Positions 1-11,693 of a stretch of 64,000 bases of DNA are shown here, piece after piece. Source of the stretch: Yamagishiella unicocca. Lineage: Eukaryota; Chlorophyta; Chlorophyceae; Chlamydomonadales; Volvocaceae. The translations under genes were made by a program, and so were the position numbers. Numbering within the stretch: position 1 is the stretch's first letter; the number at the start of each line of letters is the position of its first letter. The stretch spans positions 682,001 through 746,000 of the forward strand of contig BDSL01000035.1 of assembly GCA_003116995.1 (NCBI GenBank), in the 5' to 3' direction. The notes beneath the pieces are model-generated. The model did not search any database. It worked only from the letters and a program-made list of their open reading frames with translations, and was not told where the DNA came from.

Positions 1-186
1 CCTCCGCCCAAACGACCTCACATCACTCCGCTCCCGCCCTCCTCGTCATGTGTTTAGCTACAGTCCGTAATTGGGCTCTTTCATTGTCCAATCGACGAGT
101 TTCATCTCTGCGCCTCCCCTCTCCTCTCACTGCTGCCCCTTCCCCGCTCCCACCTCCGCTCCCCCGCCCAACCAAACACTCGGTAG

Positions 187-3100
187 GCTGAGCGGCTGGA
201 GGCTGACCCCGCCGCTCTCCGACTGCTGGTGGAGCGGACAGACCGAGACGTGCGCTCCTGCCTCAACACACTGCAGTTCCTGGCGCGGAGAGCAGGAGGA
301 GGAGGAGCAGCAGCAGGCAGCAGCGGTGGCGGTGGCGGCCGGGCGAGCTGGCGTACGATCGAGGCCAAGGTACGACAAAAGGGTCGGGGTGGATGCATGG
401 GTGGAGCGATGTAAGGTGGGGGGACTAGCCCGGGGGGGGCATAAAAACAGGTTAAGGTTACACCACATGGGTAGGATAGCTGCCGCATTGTCCTCCGACA
501 CATAGTTGTGGCCGCATGGTGGAGCACTTTGAATTGACTATCGAGAAACCTGTGGAAGCGGCCCGGTGGGGGGGAAGGCATTGCATGACGGGCCCTGGTG
601 CCATCGCCACTATCGCACCCTCTCGCACACCCATAATCATGAACCCGCTTCCCCCACCCAGGACATCGAATCGCTCAACATCGCCACCAAGGACACCACC
701 CAGTCGGCCATGGACATGTGGACCCTGCTGCTCAGCACCGGAGCGGGCACGTACGGTCCAGGGGGGGCAGCTCGCAAGCGAGGCCTGGGCGGCGGCAGCT
801 CCGCGGGTCAGCTGGGCGAGCTGTGCAACCGGCTGCAGGACTTCGGGGACTACGACCTGGTGAGCTCCAGGGGGGGTGAGGGGATTACGACCTGGTGAGC
901 TCCAGGGGGGGGTGAGGGGACTACGACCTGGTGAGCTCCAGGGGGGTGAGAAATCGGGGCGTGGCCGAAGGCTCTAGGGAGGACAGGAAGAACGGGGGAC
1001 CGAGGTGGTGTGATTGGGTGGGCGAGGGTGTGTGCGGCATCTCCATCGTACACCCGTAACCCGAACCGACCCGACACGACCCCACACGACCCCACACGAC
1101 CCGCCCCGTCCCCCACGTCTGGTGCCTGCCCGCAGGTCCTCAACGGCCTCCACGAGAACCTCCCCCGGGTGCGCTTCATGGACGTCAACCTCAGCCGCAC
1201 GGCCGAGGTGGCGGAGACCATGGGACTGGCGGACGTGCTGCTCCGGTGGGTGGGGACTGGCTGGGCGGGCCGAGGACATGGCAGTGGGAGGCACCGCCTT
1301 GCGTGCGTCCTCCTGCCCCCATCATGTGCTGTCCTGTGATGTCAGGCCGTTGGCAGCAAGCGAAGCGTAACTCGGCGAGCAGCTGTCCTGGTGTGGACGC
1401 GGCGACGGCCGCAAACGGAACCCAATGATCCAGCGGTCTTGCGAACAGGCGAAAAGTTACCTCGGAGGGGAGGTCGCCCTGCCCTCCCCTGCCCTCAACC
1501 CCCCCTCCCGCGGGTTTTCGTTTTTCTCTGATACTCCCGCCCACCACCCACCGATTCTCTCTCACCGACCTACTTCCCTCCTCCGCCCACACAAACCCTC
1601 CAATCCCCTCACCCTCCCGCTCCCCCCCAACCCCTTGGTTTGTCGGCCGTGGATTCGCGGATTTCCTTTACAACCCCCCCCCACCCCAGTCTTTTGTATC
1701 CTCACCCCAGTTCTCCAGCATGCATTTCAAAACGTCCGTTCTAAACGGTTTTTCCTCGCATCCACGGGTCTTCCTCGAAACCCCCGCCCCCCACCACCCC
1801 AGGTCATGTCGGCGCACGGGCGACTTCTCCTGCCTCCGCTTCGTGCCGCCCTGCCTCGCCAAGGTGCGCTCCCTCGCCGCACAGCCGGAGCGACCCAAGC
1901 AGCTGACGTGGCCGCGACTGGGCGCCGAGGCGGCGCGGCGGGCCTCGGCTGCCGTACAGCTGGTTCGCAGCTGGGCCAGCGGCGGCGGCGCGGACCCGGG
2001 AGTGGTAGCGGCGCACGGCATGACGTGTATGGCGCTGGTGGGTGCCGGCGAGGGGGGGGGCGGAGGGGGTGTCATAGTGGCTGAAGGAAACGTGGAGCTG
2101 ATAGATGGACATGTGGGAACATCGGTTGGTGCGTCGGCAAGGGATGCAACGGCTTTTCTGAGGGGGCTGGGGGCTGGAGGGCCGAGGTCGCGAGGGGGGG
2201 GTTGCGTGTCGATGGCGGACGCTACCCGGCGCGCGTGTCCGGCAAGTGCATTGTGGTTTTGCGCTTCCTTCTCTCGATGCGTTAGTGGGGCACCTCAATC
2301 AGCGGCAGGGGGGTTCTGACTTTCAGAGGCCGACGGTCAAGGCCACTCACTTTCCTAGCGCGGGGCCAAGCACTCGTCACTCCCCTCCGAACGCCATTAC
2401 GCCATTCCGGCACCCCGCCGGGTCCGTCCCTACCTCTGGACGCACTGTATTTAGTCCTCCAGACCTGTTTGCCCCGCCGCCGCTTGCCCAACTGCAAACC
2501 ACCAACTTCCAACCGCCCGCAGGAGCTGGCGCCCGCGCTGCGCGCCCTGGCCTCCCATCCCTCCCTCCGCGCCGTCGCCCCGCACATGATGACGCACGAC
2601 GAGCAGGCGGCTCTGCGTCACACCGCAGGCATCATGCTGCACTACGGCCTGCGCTACTGCTTCGAGTCGCCGCCGCCGCCAGGGCTACAGCCGCTGCAGC
2701 TGCCCGAGCAGGCGGCGCCTGTGTCCAGTGAGTGGGCGATGACTGGTGGCCAAGCGCCGGCGCCGTAGCCCTAATCCGCCCCCACCCATCCGCAAACGTT
2801 GCTTCGCTTCCCGCAACCCACGCGCCCGTTGCCTCGCTTCCCGCAACCCACGCGCCCATCCGACGTTGTCCAACTATTCCTGCAACGTCTTCCTCTTGCT
2901 GTGTTTCGATCCACGGGTTCTCCTCTACTCGCCCACTCGCCCTCCCACCCGTTACAAACACACGTCCCTACGCTGCCCACCCGTCTCCTCGTCCTCCCTC
3001 AGGCAACGCCATCATCTTAGGCCTCACGGCGGAGGTGCAGCAGAACATCGTGGCGACGGCAGCGGGCGGCGGCGGCGGCGGGTTCCAGCGTCAGCCGCAG

Positions 3101-4347
3101 CAGCCATTTGGCGGCCGCGGCTCTGGCGGCAATTACCCCGGCGGACGCGGCGGACGCGGGTCGTACAACTCGTACGGCCAGGGCCGCGGCGGCGGCGGCG
3201 GCGACGCTGGATTCCGCGGAGGCCAGGGAGGTGGCCGGGGCGCTGGCGGCAGCGGCAGCGGCGCCCCCGCTGCGGCTGCTGGGCTGGCCCCCCAGGCGGC
3301 GGCGGCGGTCGCGGCGGCGGTACGACACGTGCCGCTGGTTCCAGCCATCGATACGCTGCACTGCTTCACTGCCTTCGCCGGAGCCACGGCGGGGGGGGCG
3401 CGCATGTCCGTTCCTGTCGTCGTACGGCAGATGATCTCGCAGCAAACAGAGATGGAGGCTATCCGGCGGGCGGAGGCGGTGAGCGGGTTTCGGCGTGAGA
3501 GGGAGGGTTGCAAGGAAAACGTACGAAGGAAAGGGAGGGTGGGGGGCGCAGAAAAGGGGGGGATGGGAGAGGTGTGTATGCCATGTGGGTGGGTCGCAAT
3601 CTCGCTCTCCATATCGCACCCATTTCCGTAGCTCCAAACCGGCAACTGACCGACCAGTTAGGCTCCTGACGCCGTCCTGACAGGCCCTGCCATTCTTTCC
3701 TCTCGGCCCAGTCGGCCTGGCAACGCTATCCTGAACCCTGCCGTCACCTCAATACCTTCCAATCCCCACCCATTCGCACGCCCACCGATGATGGCAGCCC
3801 CCCTGCCGTATCTTGCGTGCCCATCGCTTCATAGGCGCGCAGCACAGCGCCCGCCGGTGGCGCCGCCAGCCAGCCAACGGCTGGGACCAGGCACCTGGGT
3901 GGGCCCGCCGCAGCGGCCGTGACGGCACCGGGCGCTGGCGGGCCTCTGAAGCCGGTCGCTGCGCCGCCGCAGCGGCAGATGGCCGGCCGCATGCCACCTC
4001 CGGCGGAAGGGAAGAAGGCAGCGGCCACCGGCGGCGGCGGCGGCGCCAAGAGGAAGGGAAACTGGATGGACGCCTTCAAGCAGCAGGCCACCGCCAAGGC
4101 TCGCGGCGGCGTTGGTGGCGGTGCCAGCGCCGGGGCAACTGCGCGCAGGGCTGAGCAGGAGGCGGCGGCTGCAGCGGCAGGGGGCACAGCAGGGGGGCCT
4201 GGTGCTGGCGCTGCTGTGGTGGCTGCAGTGGAGCGGGCGGCCCCGGCGGGTGGGGCCGGGAAGCTGCCGTTTCCTGTTTTGTACCGCTTCAACGAGGGCT
4301 ATACCAACGCCGTCAAGCGGCCGCTGATCATGCGGGAGCTGCTGTGA
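187..4347 (+). CDS. CTF18: CTF18/CHTF18 clamp-loader subunit, C-terminal part (5'-partial)
   Basis: Large subunit of the alternative RFC complex (Ctf18-Dcc1-Ctf8) that loads PCNA in the nucleus for sister-chromatid cohesion and checkpoint signalling. Proposed exons are 187-369, 662-859, 1136-1245, 1803-2037, 2523-2727, 3003-3478 and about 3835-4347; phases agree and give 639 codons before TGA. Recognition rests on three stretches: ERTDRDVRSCLNTLQFL just after the AAA+ part, VRQMISQQTEMEAIRRAEA late in exon 6, and the family's conserved tail ending YRFNEGYTNAVKRPLIMREL, which in animals binds Dcc1/Ctf8. The Walker motifs must lie upstream of the window. Exon 6 carries a Gly/Arg-rich insert (about residues 328-392) that I do not know from other Ctf18 proteins. 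The start of the last exon and the end of exon 4 (CTG|GTGGGT) are the least certain junctions. Introns contain dispersed repeats and a triplicated splice donor. Confidence 0.92.
436..566 (+). repeat. Dispersed intronic repeat family A, copy 1
   Basis: Lies in CTF18 intron 370-661. Shared blocks: GGTTACAC, CACATGGG, AGGATAG, GCATTGTCCTCCGACACATA, GTTGTGG, CGCATG, TGGAGCAC, GAAACCTGTGGA. Resembles 60395-60512 and 33765-33850. Confidence 0.75.
845..949 (+). repeat. Tandem repeat carrying three copies of a splice donor
   Basis: A unit of 35-36 bp is repeated three times. Each copy contains the end of CTF18 exon 2 (TACGACCTG) followed by GTGAGCTCCAG and a G run. Donor-like GT dinucleotides fall at 860, 895 and 931. 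Only the first is needed for the proposed model (exon ends at 859). Confidence 0.9.
1728..1802 (+). repeat. Dispersed intronic repeat family B, copy 1
   Basis: Ends at the splice acceptor of CTF18 exon 4. Contains TTCTAAACGGTTTTTCCTCG, CATCCACGGGTCTTCCTCGA and AACCCC, matched in inverted orientation at 32470-32535. Confidence 0.75.
2806..2866 (+). repeat. Short tandem duplication in CTF18 intron
   Basis: About 30 bp containing CTTCCCGCAACCCACGCGCC occurs twice in direct succession inside the intron 2728-3002. No function is apparent. Confidence 0.8.
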
Positions 4348-4754
4348 TGGACGGACACATCAGTTGCAAGATGCTGCGCTGAAGTATGGGACATTGCGGT
4401 CGCCAACCTGGTCACCAGTAATCCTTGAGGCATTGGCACGCTACGGTATTTGCTGTTGGATGGGAGGCTTATGTGCGACAAGAAAAACGTGCTGCTCTGT
4501 CGTTTCTGCATGTGGGTAGGCAAGGTGCGAGCGCGGGTAGTGTATACTGAAGTGTGGAGGCTGCAAGCGAGGGCGGTGGATGAACAGGTGTGAGGTGCGG
4601 CACTGAAAATGAAAGATGAAAAGGCAACGCTGACTAAATTGCGGTTTACAACATCCCGTATGTAGCTGCCGTCCGATCTCAGGTCACCAATCCGTGCCAT
4701 CCACGTGCACTACAACGTCTGCAAGCCAGCTCCAAAACACATGGAAGGAATCCT

Positions 4755-4759
4755 TTACA
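4755..4759 (-). terminator. Polyadenylation signal TGTAA for FAM32A-like gene
   Basis: TTACA on the plus strand reads TGTAA on the minus strand, 250 nt after the FAM32A-like stop. It lies upstream of the CTF18 signal, so the two 3' UTRs would overlap by about 50-60 nt. Confidence 0.55.
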
Positions 4760-4797
4760 ATCCGTAACCCCGCCGAGCACACATGTATCGTAAAGCA

Positions 4798-4802
4798 TGT
4801 AA
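4798..4802 (+). terminator. Polyadenylation signal TGTAA for CTF18
   Basis: TGTAA is the usual volvocine polyadenylation signal. It lies 450 nt after the CTF18 stop codon. Confidence 0.6.
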
Positions 4803-5008
4803 ATGCTCAATTAGGAAACCTGCGGCACACTGCCTAACACTTCAAACTTCTATGAGCTTTCACTGCGTCCGATCCATGCTCTGCCGGGGAATGGGGAATG
4901 ATGCCCTGGTCGTGTTCAGGGACCACACACCAAACACATGATACCCCGACGCAAAGCCCAGAGTCCGTCCTTCCATCTCTGAACACCCCTCCCATCTCCC
5001 GTCGTTCG

Positions 5009-5389
5009 TTATCCAGGTCCGACCTTCGGAATGTCATGGTGCTCCGACAACTGCGCGAGGTATTCGTTGAAGTCTTTCACGCGCTCCCTGTGCGACTTCG
5101 ACGCGGCCTTCTTGCACATCTGCTCTTCCACCTTACGAAACCGTGCATCAAACCGTTTCTCGGCATCCGTACGCCGGTCGTCGACAGTGCTCTGGTCAAG
5201 TTCATACCCGTGGATGGCCTTGCGCGTCTTCTCGGCGCTGTCGTCCTTCTCACCCTCCCGAGGCTCCAGCTCCGGCACTGACGCTGCCAGGCTCTTCTCG
5301 TCCTGCTTCTTTTTCTTCTTTTTAACGCCGCCCGAAGACTTCGGTGGCTCCCCGCCCTTGAGCTTAAGCTTGCCGCCCACGAAGCTCAT
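5009..5389 (-). CDS. FAM32A-like protein (DUF1754)
   Basis: Single-exon gene of 126 codons. The protein begins MSFVGGKLKLKGG, has a lysine block (VKKKKKKQDEKS, about residues 22-33), a charged helix, and ends with the family signature KASKSHRERVKDFNEYL...SEHHDIPKVGPG. Human FAM32A has the same order: short LKLKG start, Lys-rich segment, helical C-terminus ending EHYDIPKV. In animals FAM32A is a nuclear protein found in the catalytic spliceosome, where its C-terminus reaches the active site and stabilises exon ligation. The conserved C-terminal tail suggests the same role here, by inference. The ATG chosen is the first in the open frame and gives the expected family length. It is convergent with CTF18. 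Confidence 0.92.
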   Translation of the reverse strand: MSFVGGKLKLKGGEPPKSSGGVKKKKKKQDEKSLAASVPELEPREGEKDDSAEKTRKAIHGYELDQSTVDDRRTDAEKRFDARFRKVEEQMCKKAASKSHRERVKDFNEYLAQLSEHHDIPKVGPG

Positions 5390-8300
5390 CGTCCTCCTTT
5401 CTTCAACAACGTTACTGCTAATTGGTTACGACCGAGAAGCCTCGTACTTGGGGTCAGCGGTGACGTAGTGATACGCCACGACTAGGAGCATAATAGCGAT
5501 GCCGAGCCAGGTCTACGCAGGATGGACAGAATCATCGTCAGGTCACAGTTGACGCACTCTATGGGCTCTTTCCTTACCGTGAACCGTCCCAGATCCTGGT
5601 CGTCAATCATGGCTCCAAGAGGAGAGTGCAGTGGGAAATACAAGTCAGATCGCTACGTAAACCAGAAGGAAAGTCGTATCTACACTGTGCTACTAATTCT
5701 GAACTACATGAAACGTGAGCTCAAATGAGTATGCTAGAGAGACGTGAGCAGGCGGTTGGTTCGGCCAATGGGCTTGTACGTATTTGTCGTGGCACGTCGT
5801 GTTTTGGAGCATCTGATGCCGTTCCCATATCAGGACCTAGCCATCCTGCATGACTCGTATGACCATGTGTAGCATTATATTTGTTGCGCAATTTACGAAA
5901 TATGGTTCGATTCCCACTGTCCTTTCCCATCGACCCAGCCATTCCTGTGACGCCTGAAGCGATAAGTACATAGTAGTAGTGTTTTTACTGCGAAAGCAAT
6001 GACAAGTACGCTTGTGACTTGCGCTCTACTGTATCGGGGCCGCCTTGGGGGCTGGGGTAGAAGAGACCGCAAGGTGCCGGCAGGTAAAATTTCTAGTCAA
6101 GTAACAGTCGCAGCAACGACAATGGTGTCTGACCTCTGTGTCATGTCGGACACACGCATGCGGCCAGAGAGGTGGTTCCAGAGGTAGATTCAGGGATCGT
6201 TGTACCCAAACTTTGGCATTCACGGCTGCAGGTTGAGCGAAGTGACAACCTATTTTAGTCTGTGAGGCCCTGTAGAGCTGCTCGATTCGAAACCTTGCCA
6301 ACTGTCTCATGCCCGCCTTAAGCATGCCCCGAAGCGCTATATTCCTGCTAGGTGCACGACCCCAAGGTCCAAAAGACACCATCCACCGCAGTTTGCCATC
6401 GATCCTGTCAAAGAATTGGGCGCGTGCATGTTGTTCTGGGGTTCGGTGATTTGCAAACCAACCGGCAGCTTTCTTAAACGTGCTTTAGTTGGGCGGCGAT
6501 GTTGATATATTCGTAATATTAGTTAGACACATACATGAGGCGTACGTGAGTGGTATGGTGAACGATGGACACGTCTGTGTGGCGGTCGTTTGCCTGTTTT
6601 TTCCTAACTGAATTTACCGCTCGGAAAATGGACAATAGGGAAGTTGTTGACGAAGACAAGGGAATTGCCATATTTTAGGAGTAAGAAACGGGTCACGCCG
6701 GATCCTCAGGGACACGCCCGTGAAGGCGGCAGAGCTTCCCAACTGTTTCCAACCACCCCACAAGCAGCTAGCCGTCCCCGCGAAAAGGCATGCTCGAAAT
6801 GGTGGGAGTTTTCTTCCGCGGCACTTACCAGCTTTCGGGCCCGTCACCCTGTTAAAAGTGCGGGACTGGGGTCCGTGGATGGCGGATGACAGATGATATG
6901 GTCGGGTGATCACAGCGCTGATGGCCCTGCACCCGGTGCAAGATGTTGTTAGCGAGCCGCTGCCGCCAGGTCCGTGAGGTCCATGGTGTGTAAATGCACC
7001 CTGGCCAGCGGTGGCTGGCAAGAGACCTGGCTTTGAACACCGGCATGCAGTACTGGTGGGATGTTGGGCCCTGCAGATGTTGGGGGACGCTATGACGGTC
7101 CGAAATGCGCTTCGGGATTTCTTAGTCGGGTCCGAGGCAGCTGCGCGGTTGTCAGTGGAGAGGTGAAGTTTTTGCCCCCTCTAAGGAGCTTTGCAGCATC
7201 GGGGCTTCCCTTGAAGGGTTGGGCTGCTGTGGGGCCTCGGCACCCTCCTTGCAGGTAGTTTTCGGTCGCCTTGTGTGTGAGGGGCCGGACGACATGAATA
7301 TGGGGTCGTGATCGGCCCTTGCTGCGTGGTGGCAGGGTCTTCCCTTGCTTCCTGTTTCCCTTTGTTCCCGGGCAAGTGGGTCCTGCTGGGGCTTGTGTTT
7401 TTTGGGATGAGAGGCAGGCAGTTGTTGTGGTTTGATCGTGGTGGCGCTCCATTGGTTCACCGGTTGTGGGCCTGCTAGATAGGTTGGTGGTCCTTCCAGG
7501 TCCTGCTAGCTCGGGTGGCCAGATCTCGGATGCCGTGGAAGCGTGTTTGCTGTCTAGCTATGTCATGCGTTTTGTGTTTTGCAATAAGAGACCCTCATTG
7601 AAATAGTACCCATTACAGTGGGCCCCAGACCATAGGCAGGGCCATCATGCTCATTGCAATGTTCGAATCCTTATTCTGGCTCGACAGCGTGACAGGTGTT
7701 CTGGTGAAGGTAACTGGTGCCATGCTTCATTCAGCTATTTGGCGACCTTCTAATTGACGGCCTACTGGTCAGATGCCAGTGCCCTGTCAGCGCCCATCTA
7801 TTGACGTATGCTTTGCTCGCAACAGGTGCAGCTGCAGTGAGCCAGGCCGTCCCAACGCCGCTGTACCTTTGTCTCAAGCCTGAGGAAATTGTATAAAATA
7901 AATATCAGCTCTGCGCATATCCCTCATATTATTCTGCTTTAAAGCCTCCAAATAGCATGCTGGCGATGGCCATGTGCAACGTCCGTCACTGTCGCATGCT
8001 GTCGCCTTTTCCCTTGCACATAATGCGATGTTGAGCCTGAGTAAGGAAAGCTCTGTGTCACACTAAGATCAAAGCAGCCTATTGCAGGAGAACTGCGCGG
8101 CAGCGCTCAGGAAGTAGGGAAATGGAAAACCGCTCACACTGTTTGTTGGGTCCCGGGCGGTACACCTTATGTTATGTATATGTTCCGATCCTTTACACGA
8201 TTTGCATCAACAAGTGAGCGCGATTGTGTGACGCCCTCCGCCGAGCAGCTTCCATAACCGGTTACCGGAATACACGGAACACGTCCTTGTTTTCTTTGGT

Positions 8301-8422
8301 TATACAAAAGAGCGACCTCAACTTTGTATGTTTTGCGTACGTAATTTAATCTGATCTGTCTAGACGTTTACATTGACATTACTTTGCCATAGGTTACGTT
8401 GCGTATCACCGCAAACTCTGCG
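5390..8422. other. 3-kb stretch without a supported gene
   Basis: Contains the upstream region of the FAM32A-like gene and of the pherophorin gene. Open frames are short, differ in composition from the genes nearby and show no recognisable domain. The segment 6600-7460 is somewhat more GC-rich than its surroundings and could be a decayed mobile element, but nothing identifies it. Confidence 0.5.
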
Positions 8423-11400
8423 ATGTGGACATCATTACATCTGCCATTTATAATTTCGGTAACATGGTAAGCAATTAAAAGCATGCAGCCATAAACTAGT
8501 TTATTGCGACGTCCCCAAGTTAACGCGCGCAACCGATAAATGCCTTTCGCCTGCCACAGGGCTTGCGTAGCAGCGGCTCAGAGCTCTTCGTTTCCCTACA
8601 AGAAATGCATGACCAGCTCAGCGTCAAGCGCGTATGAGGTCTTGCCACGCGTCACCAATCCCTTGCCGAACATGTACTGCTTCACCCTGCAAGCTCGCGG
8701 CTGCAGCACCTTAAGCTCGTGTTGTGAGAGCGGCGACATCGCAGACTTTGCCTTGCATGCAAGTAAGTCCAGAAGGGGACCGTACTTCGGTGAAAACGAC
8801 GCATAACCAGATATCGGTAGATGTCAAGGGCCAATCAGGGCAATCGACCGTTTCAGCCTGGAGCTTGTGTGTATTTACCTTTCGGCCGCATATATAGTTG
8901 CTTGCTGCGGACCAACAGAGCTCACGAAGTGCTTAATCCTTCCTTGGAACTAGGGGAACACATAGCACAGCGCAAGGTCTATAGCCCTGCAGACTTCATC
9001 ACACGCTCGTTAGAGCCAACCTTCCGCTGCCTGCTTCCCACCGAACTCAGGTGCTGAGTGCGATGGCGCTGTCATCACGGCAACACTGGACAACGTGCCG
9101 GTCCCCAATGTCGTCATCAGCCGGCCCATGACTGCCCCCGCGACCCGCCGTGTGCTCACTATCCCTGGATTGAACCTCAACAGCGACACCATCAGTCCAG
9201 ATGGCACGCAGCTCTGCGTCACACTGCCCAGCACCGGCCGCTGCAACACGTTCAATCGCCTCGCAGTGGGCGACAGCATCTGGTCGGCAGCGCTGGTCAG
9301 CTCTGACGGCAAGTGCTGCCCAGTCAGCAAGGGCCGCCCTACACCGAAGCCCGCAAAGGGCACCTGCGAGACCTGCGTCGTATGGGATGTGGTGGGCAGG
9401 GACGGCACCGCCGCATCATCGACCGAGTTCGATTACTTCAGCGACAAGAGCTGCGCGCTCCCTGGTATCGAGGGCTACTCTGGCATGAACTGTTGCCAAT
9501 TGGCTGCATCTTACATCTCGGGATACTTTGACTGGGATCGAGAAAGCGGCGTCGTGGTCGGCGGCTTCGACCATGTTGTGTGCGACCGCACCAGCATTCG
9601 CATGTGCGGTACCCTCGACATCAACGAGGTCGCTGCACAATCTTTCAACCCGGGAAGCATCGACAGCGTGTACGACATCACTGACAACATGGTAGGTGGT
9701 CCCAGTCCGTTGATTGCGGCGTGCCATAGTTGGTATGCATGTAGGCAGGTAGGTAGGCAGGTAGGCTCGTTGCTGGCAGCTCCGCGGCCCACCGCACGCT
9801 TCCGAGGGGAGCACAAGGGAGCCGGCCAGGGCCACGCAAAGCATGCGTAAATTGTGTCCATGTGTTACGAGCGCCACAGCAGCCGACACGGTGCCTTGAA
9901 TTCTTTTGTAAACTGCACTGCTGCCGCAGCCGCCGGCAGACACGTGCGCGCACCGGAGGTCTTTGTCGTACAGCTTCGTTCGGAGTATCGAAGCCGGGGT
10001 CGCTTGACGCCGCTGCCGTCCATGCCGCCTCCCACCGCGTCTCTCCCGCCCGCAGTGCCCTATGTCCCTCATCAATACCACCATTCGCCTTTACACGACC
10101 AAGCCCGGCACCAACTCCCTCGATACCAATTGCGCTCCGTTCAGCGAATCATTTGTGGACCGCTGCTCGGAGCCCACCAGGGAGGAAGCCATGTCTGGGC
10201 TAAGCCTCAACAAGCCCGGGTCCCAGTTCTTCCCCAAAGAGAGGTAAGATATAACTAACACAGAATGCTTTAAGATAGAGTGCTGGCCACGAACGAACTA
10301 CCTGGATTATGACACTTGGGGCAGCCCGCACAGTGGTTGGTTGGTAGATGGGTGTGGACGCTGGCTGGTGGATGTGACCCATCCCTACATCGCTTACGCA
10401 TCGGTAACCACCCATCCTACATCACTTGCATTGCAGCTGCGACTCAACCCCAGGTGTGACCCCCTTCACGGTGGACCCGTACGAGGATCTCCGCTTCGGC
10501 AACAACACCGATCTGTACTGCATCAACATCGGCACCGCTGCACCGGCGCAACCCCTGGTAGGGTTGTGGATCCAATGCGTGTCCTCGCGGCTCCGATGTC
10601 TACCAATGTATGTGCCACCATAGTCAGGGACCCGCGGTAGAAGTACCCAGGGACTGCTGCTGTCTGGGGTTTGGGATTTGTGCATTGCAAGCCTGGCTGT
10701 AATCGGGCGTAGTGTGTTTGCCCCGTGCATCCAAACACCGCCGTTCATAGGCGTTGCTTGGTTTTCCAACCTCACCATCGCAGAGGCGGAGATTGCCGTT
10801 TCATGTTTAATGGCGGATGTGGCCTTCACACAGCCGCCTCTTGCTGGGTGGCTCGCTGGTGCCTGAATCCCCACTCACCCGCTGCAACAACCACCCACTG
10901 CGACACCCCTCCTCACCTACCTATCCTGTGCAGTCGGCCTGCGGCCAGGCGACCACCATCGACCGCGTGTCCTTCTGGATGATGGATGACGATGACCGCA
11001 GGCCGAACAGCCTCGGCGTGCACTTGCTGACCCTGAAGGACGGCGAGTACATCAGCACGCGGCTGGATGGTGAGTCGGAACATGAACATATAGATACGTC
11101 CATTCACTCCGGGCAAATGCATCTAGTCTCCCACTGCTTTCGTCCTCACGCGTTATGGTGCTGACCTGTCTTGCCCGAGCTAATGCAGCTAGCTGGAGGG
11201 ATTTGCTGTCTGTCTCCCAATACGTTTCGGTGCTGACCTGTCTTGCCCGCAGCGACATGGGGACCGGCCCTCGACAATACGTTGAACGTTCATGGGCTGG
11301 ATCTGGACGTGGCAACCGTCAACGTCGCGCGTCCGAAGATTTGCATTGAGCGGGGCAAGGGCCTAGGTTCTAACCTGGGAACTGACTCCGTGGATAACAT

Positions 11401-11693
11401 GAACTTCCTATGGACTGCGTTGTACGACAACAGCGGAGAATGCTGCCCGGTAGGTGTCAAGTTAGTAGTACATGTTGCAGTGGGTTCCAGATCAAAAGGC
11501 AGAACCATCGAGCACATCGCCTGTCACTGAAGGAGACGAAAGAGACAGAAACCCAACCGCACCGTCACACATTATTGCTGTAGGGGATGGAAATGCTCGT
11601 CGCTTCTACCTGCCGAACTATAACGCCGTGCTCCACCTCCCCCCGCCGACCCCATTCTTGCGGCTGCAGACGTACTACTCAAACACCTACTAA
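8423..11693 (+). CDS. Secreted pherophorin-domain protein (PF12499/DUF3707)
   Basis: Extracellular-matrix glycoprotein of the pherophorin family. Exons: 8423-8466, 8560-8762, 9051-9691, 10056-10243, 10437-10557, 10934-11069, 11253-11449, 11670-11693, giving 517 aa with all phases matching. The start gives a good signal peptide (MWTSLHLPFIISV followed by ACVAAA, predicted cut near residue 21) split by a 93-nt intron. The first pherophorin domain (about 26-175) opens FPYKKC, has NMYCFTLQARGC, then SAECDGAVI, LTIPGLNL, TQLCVTLPSTG and closes CCPVS. A middle Cys-rich segment (about 176-350) is poorly matched and may be a divergent domain. A final domain (about 359-517) has NTDLYCINIG, ACGQATTIDRVSFW, RPKICIE and GECCP. 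There is no long Pro rod between the domains, only a short TPKPAK linker, unlike classic pherophorins. The last exon codes just seven residues. Confidence 0.87.

Larger units (their letters stand above)
4348..5008. other. Convergent 3' UTR region
   Basis: Non-coding stretch between the tail-to-tail genes CTF18 and FAM32A. It holds a TGTAA signal for each strand and nothing else that I can support. Confidence 0.7.

Noticed and set aside
5898..5915. GGTTCGATTCC, a T-loop-like sequence, as part of a tRNA gene
   Set aside because: The flanking bases do not form the five-pair T stem and no acceptor or anticodon arm is present.
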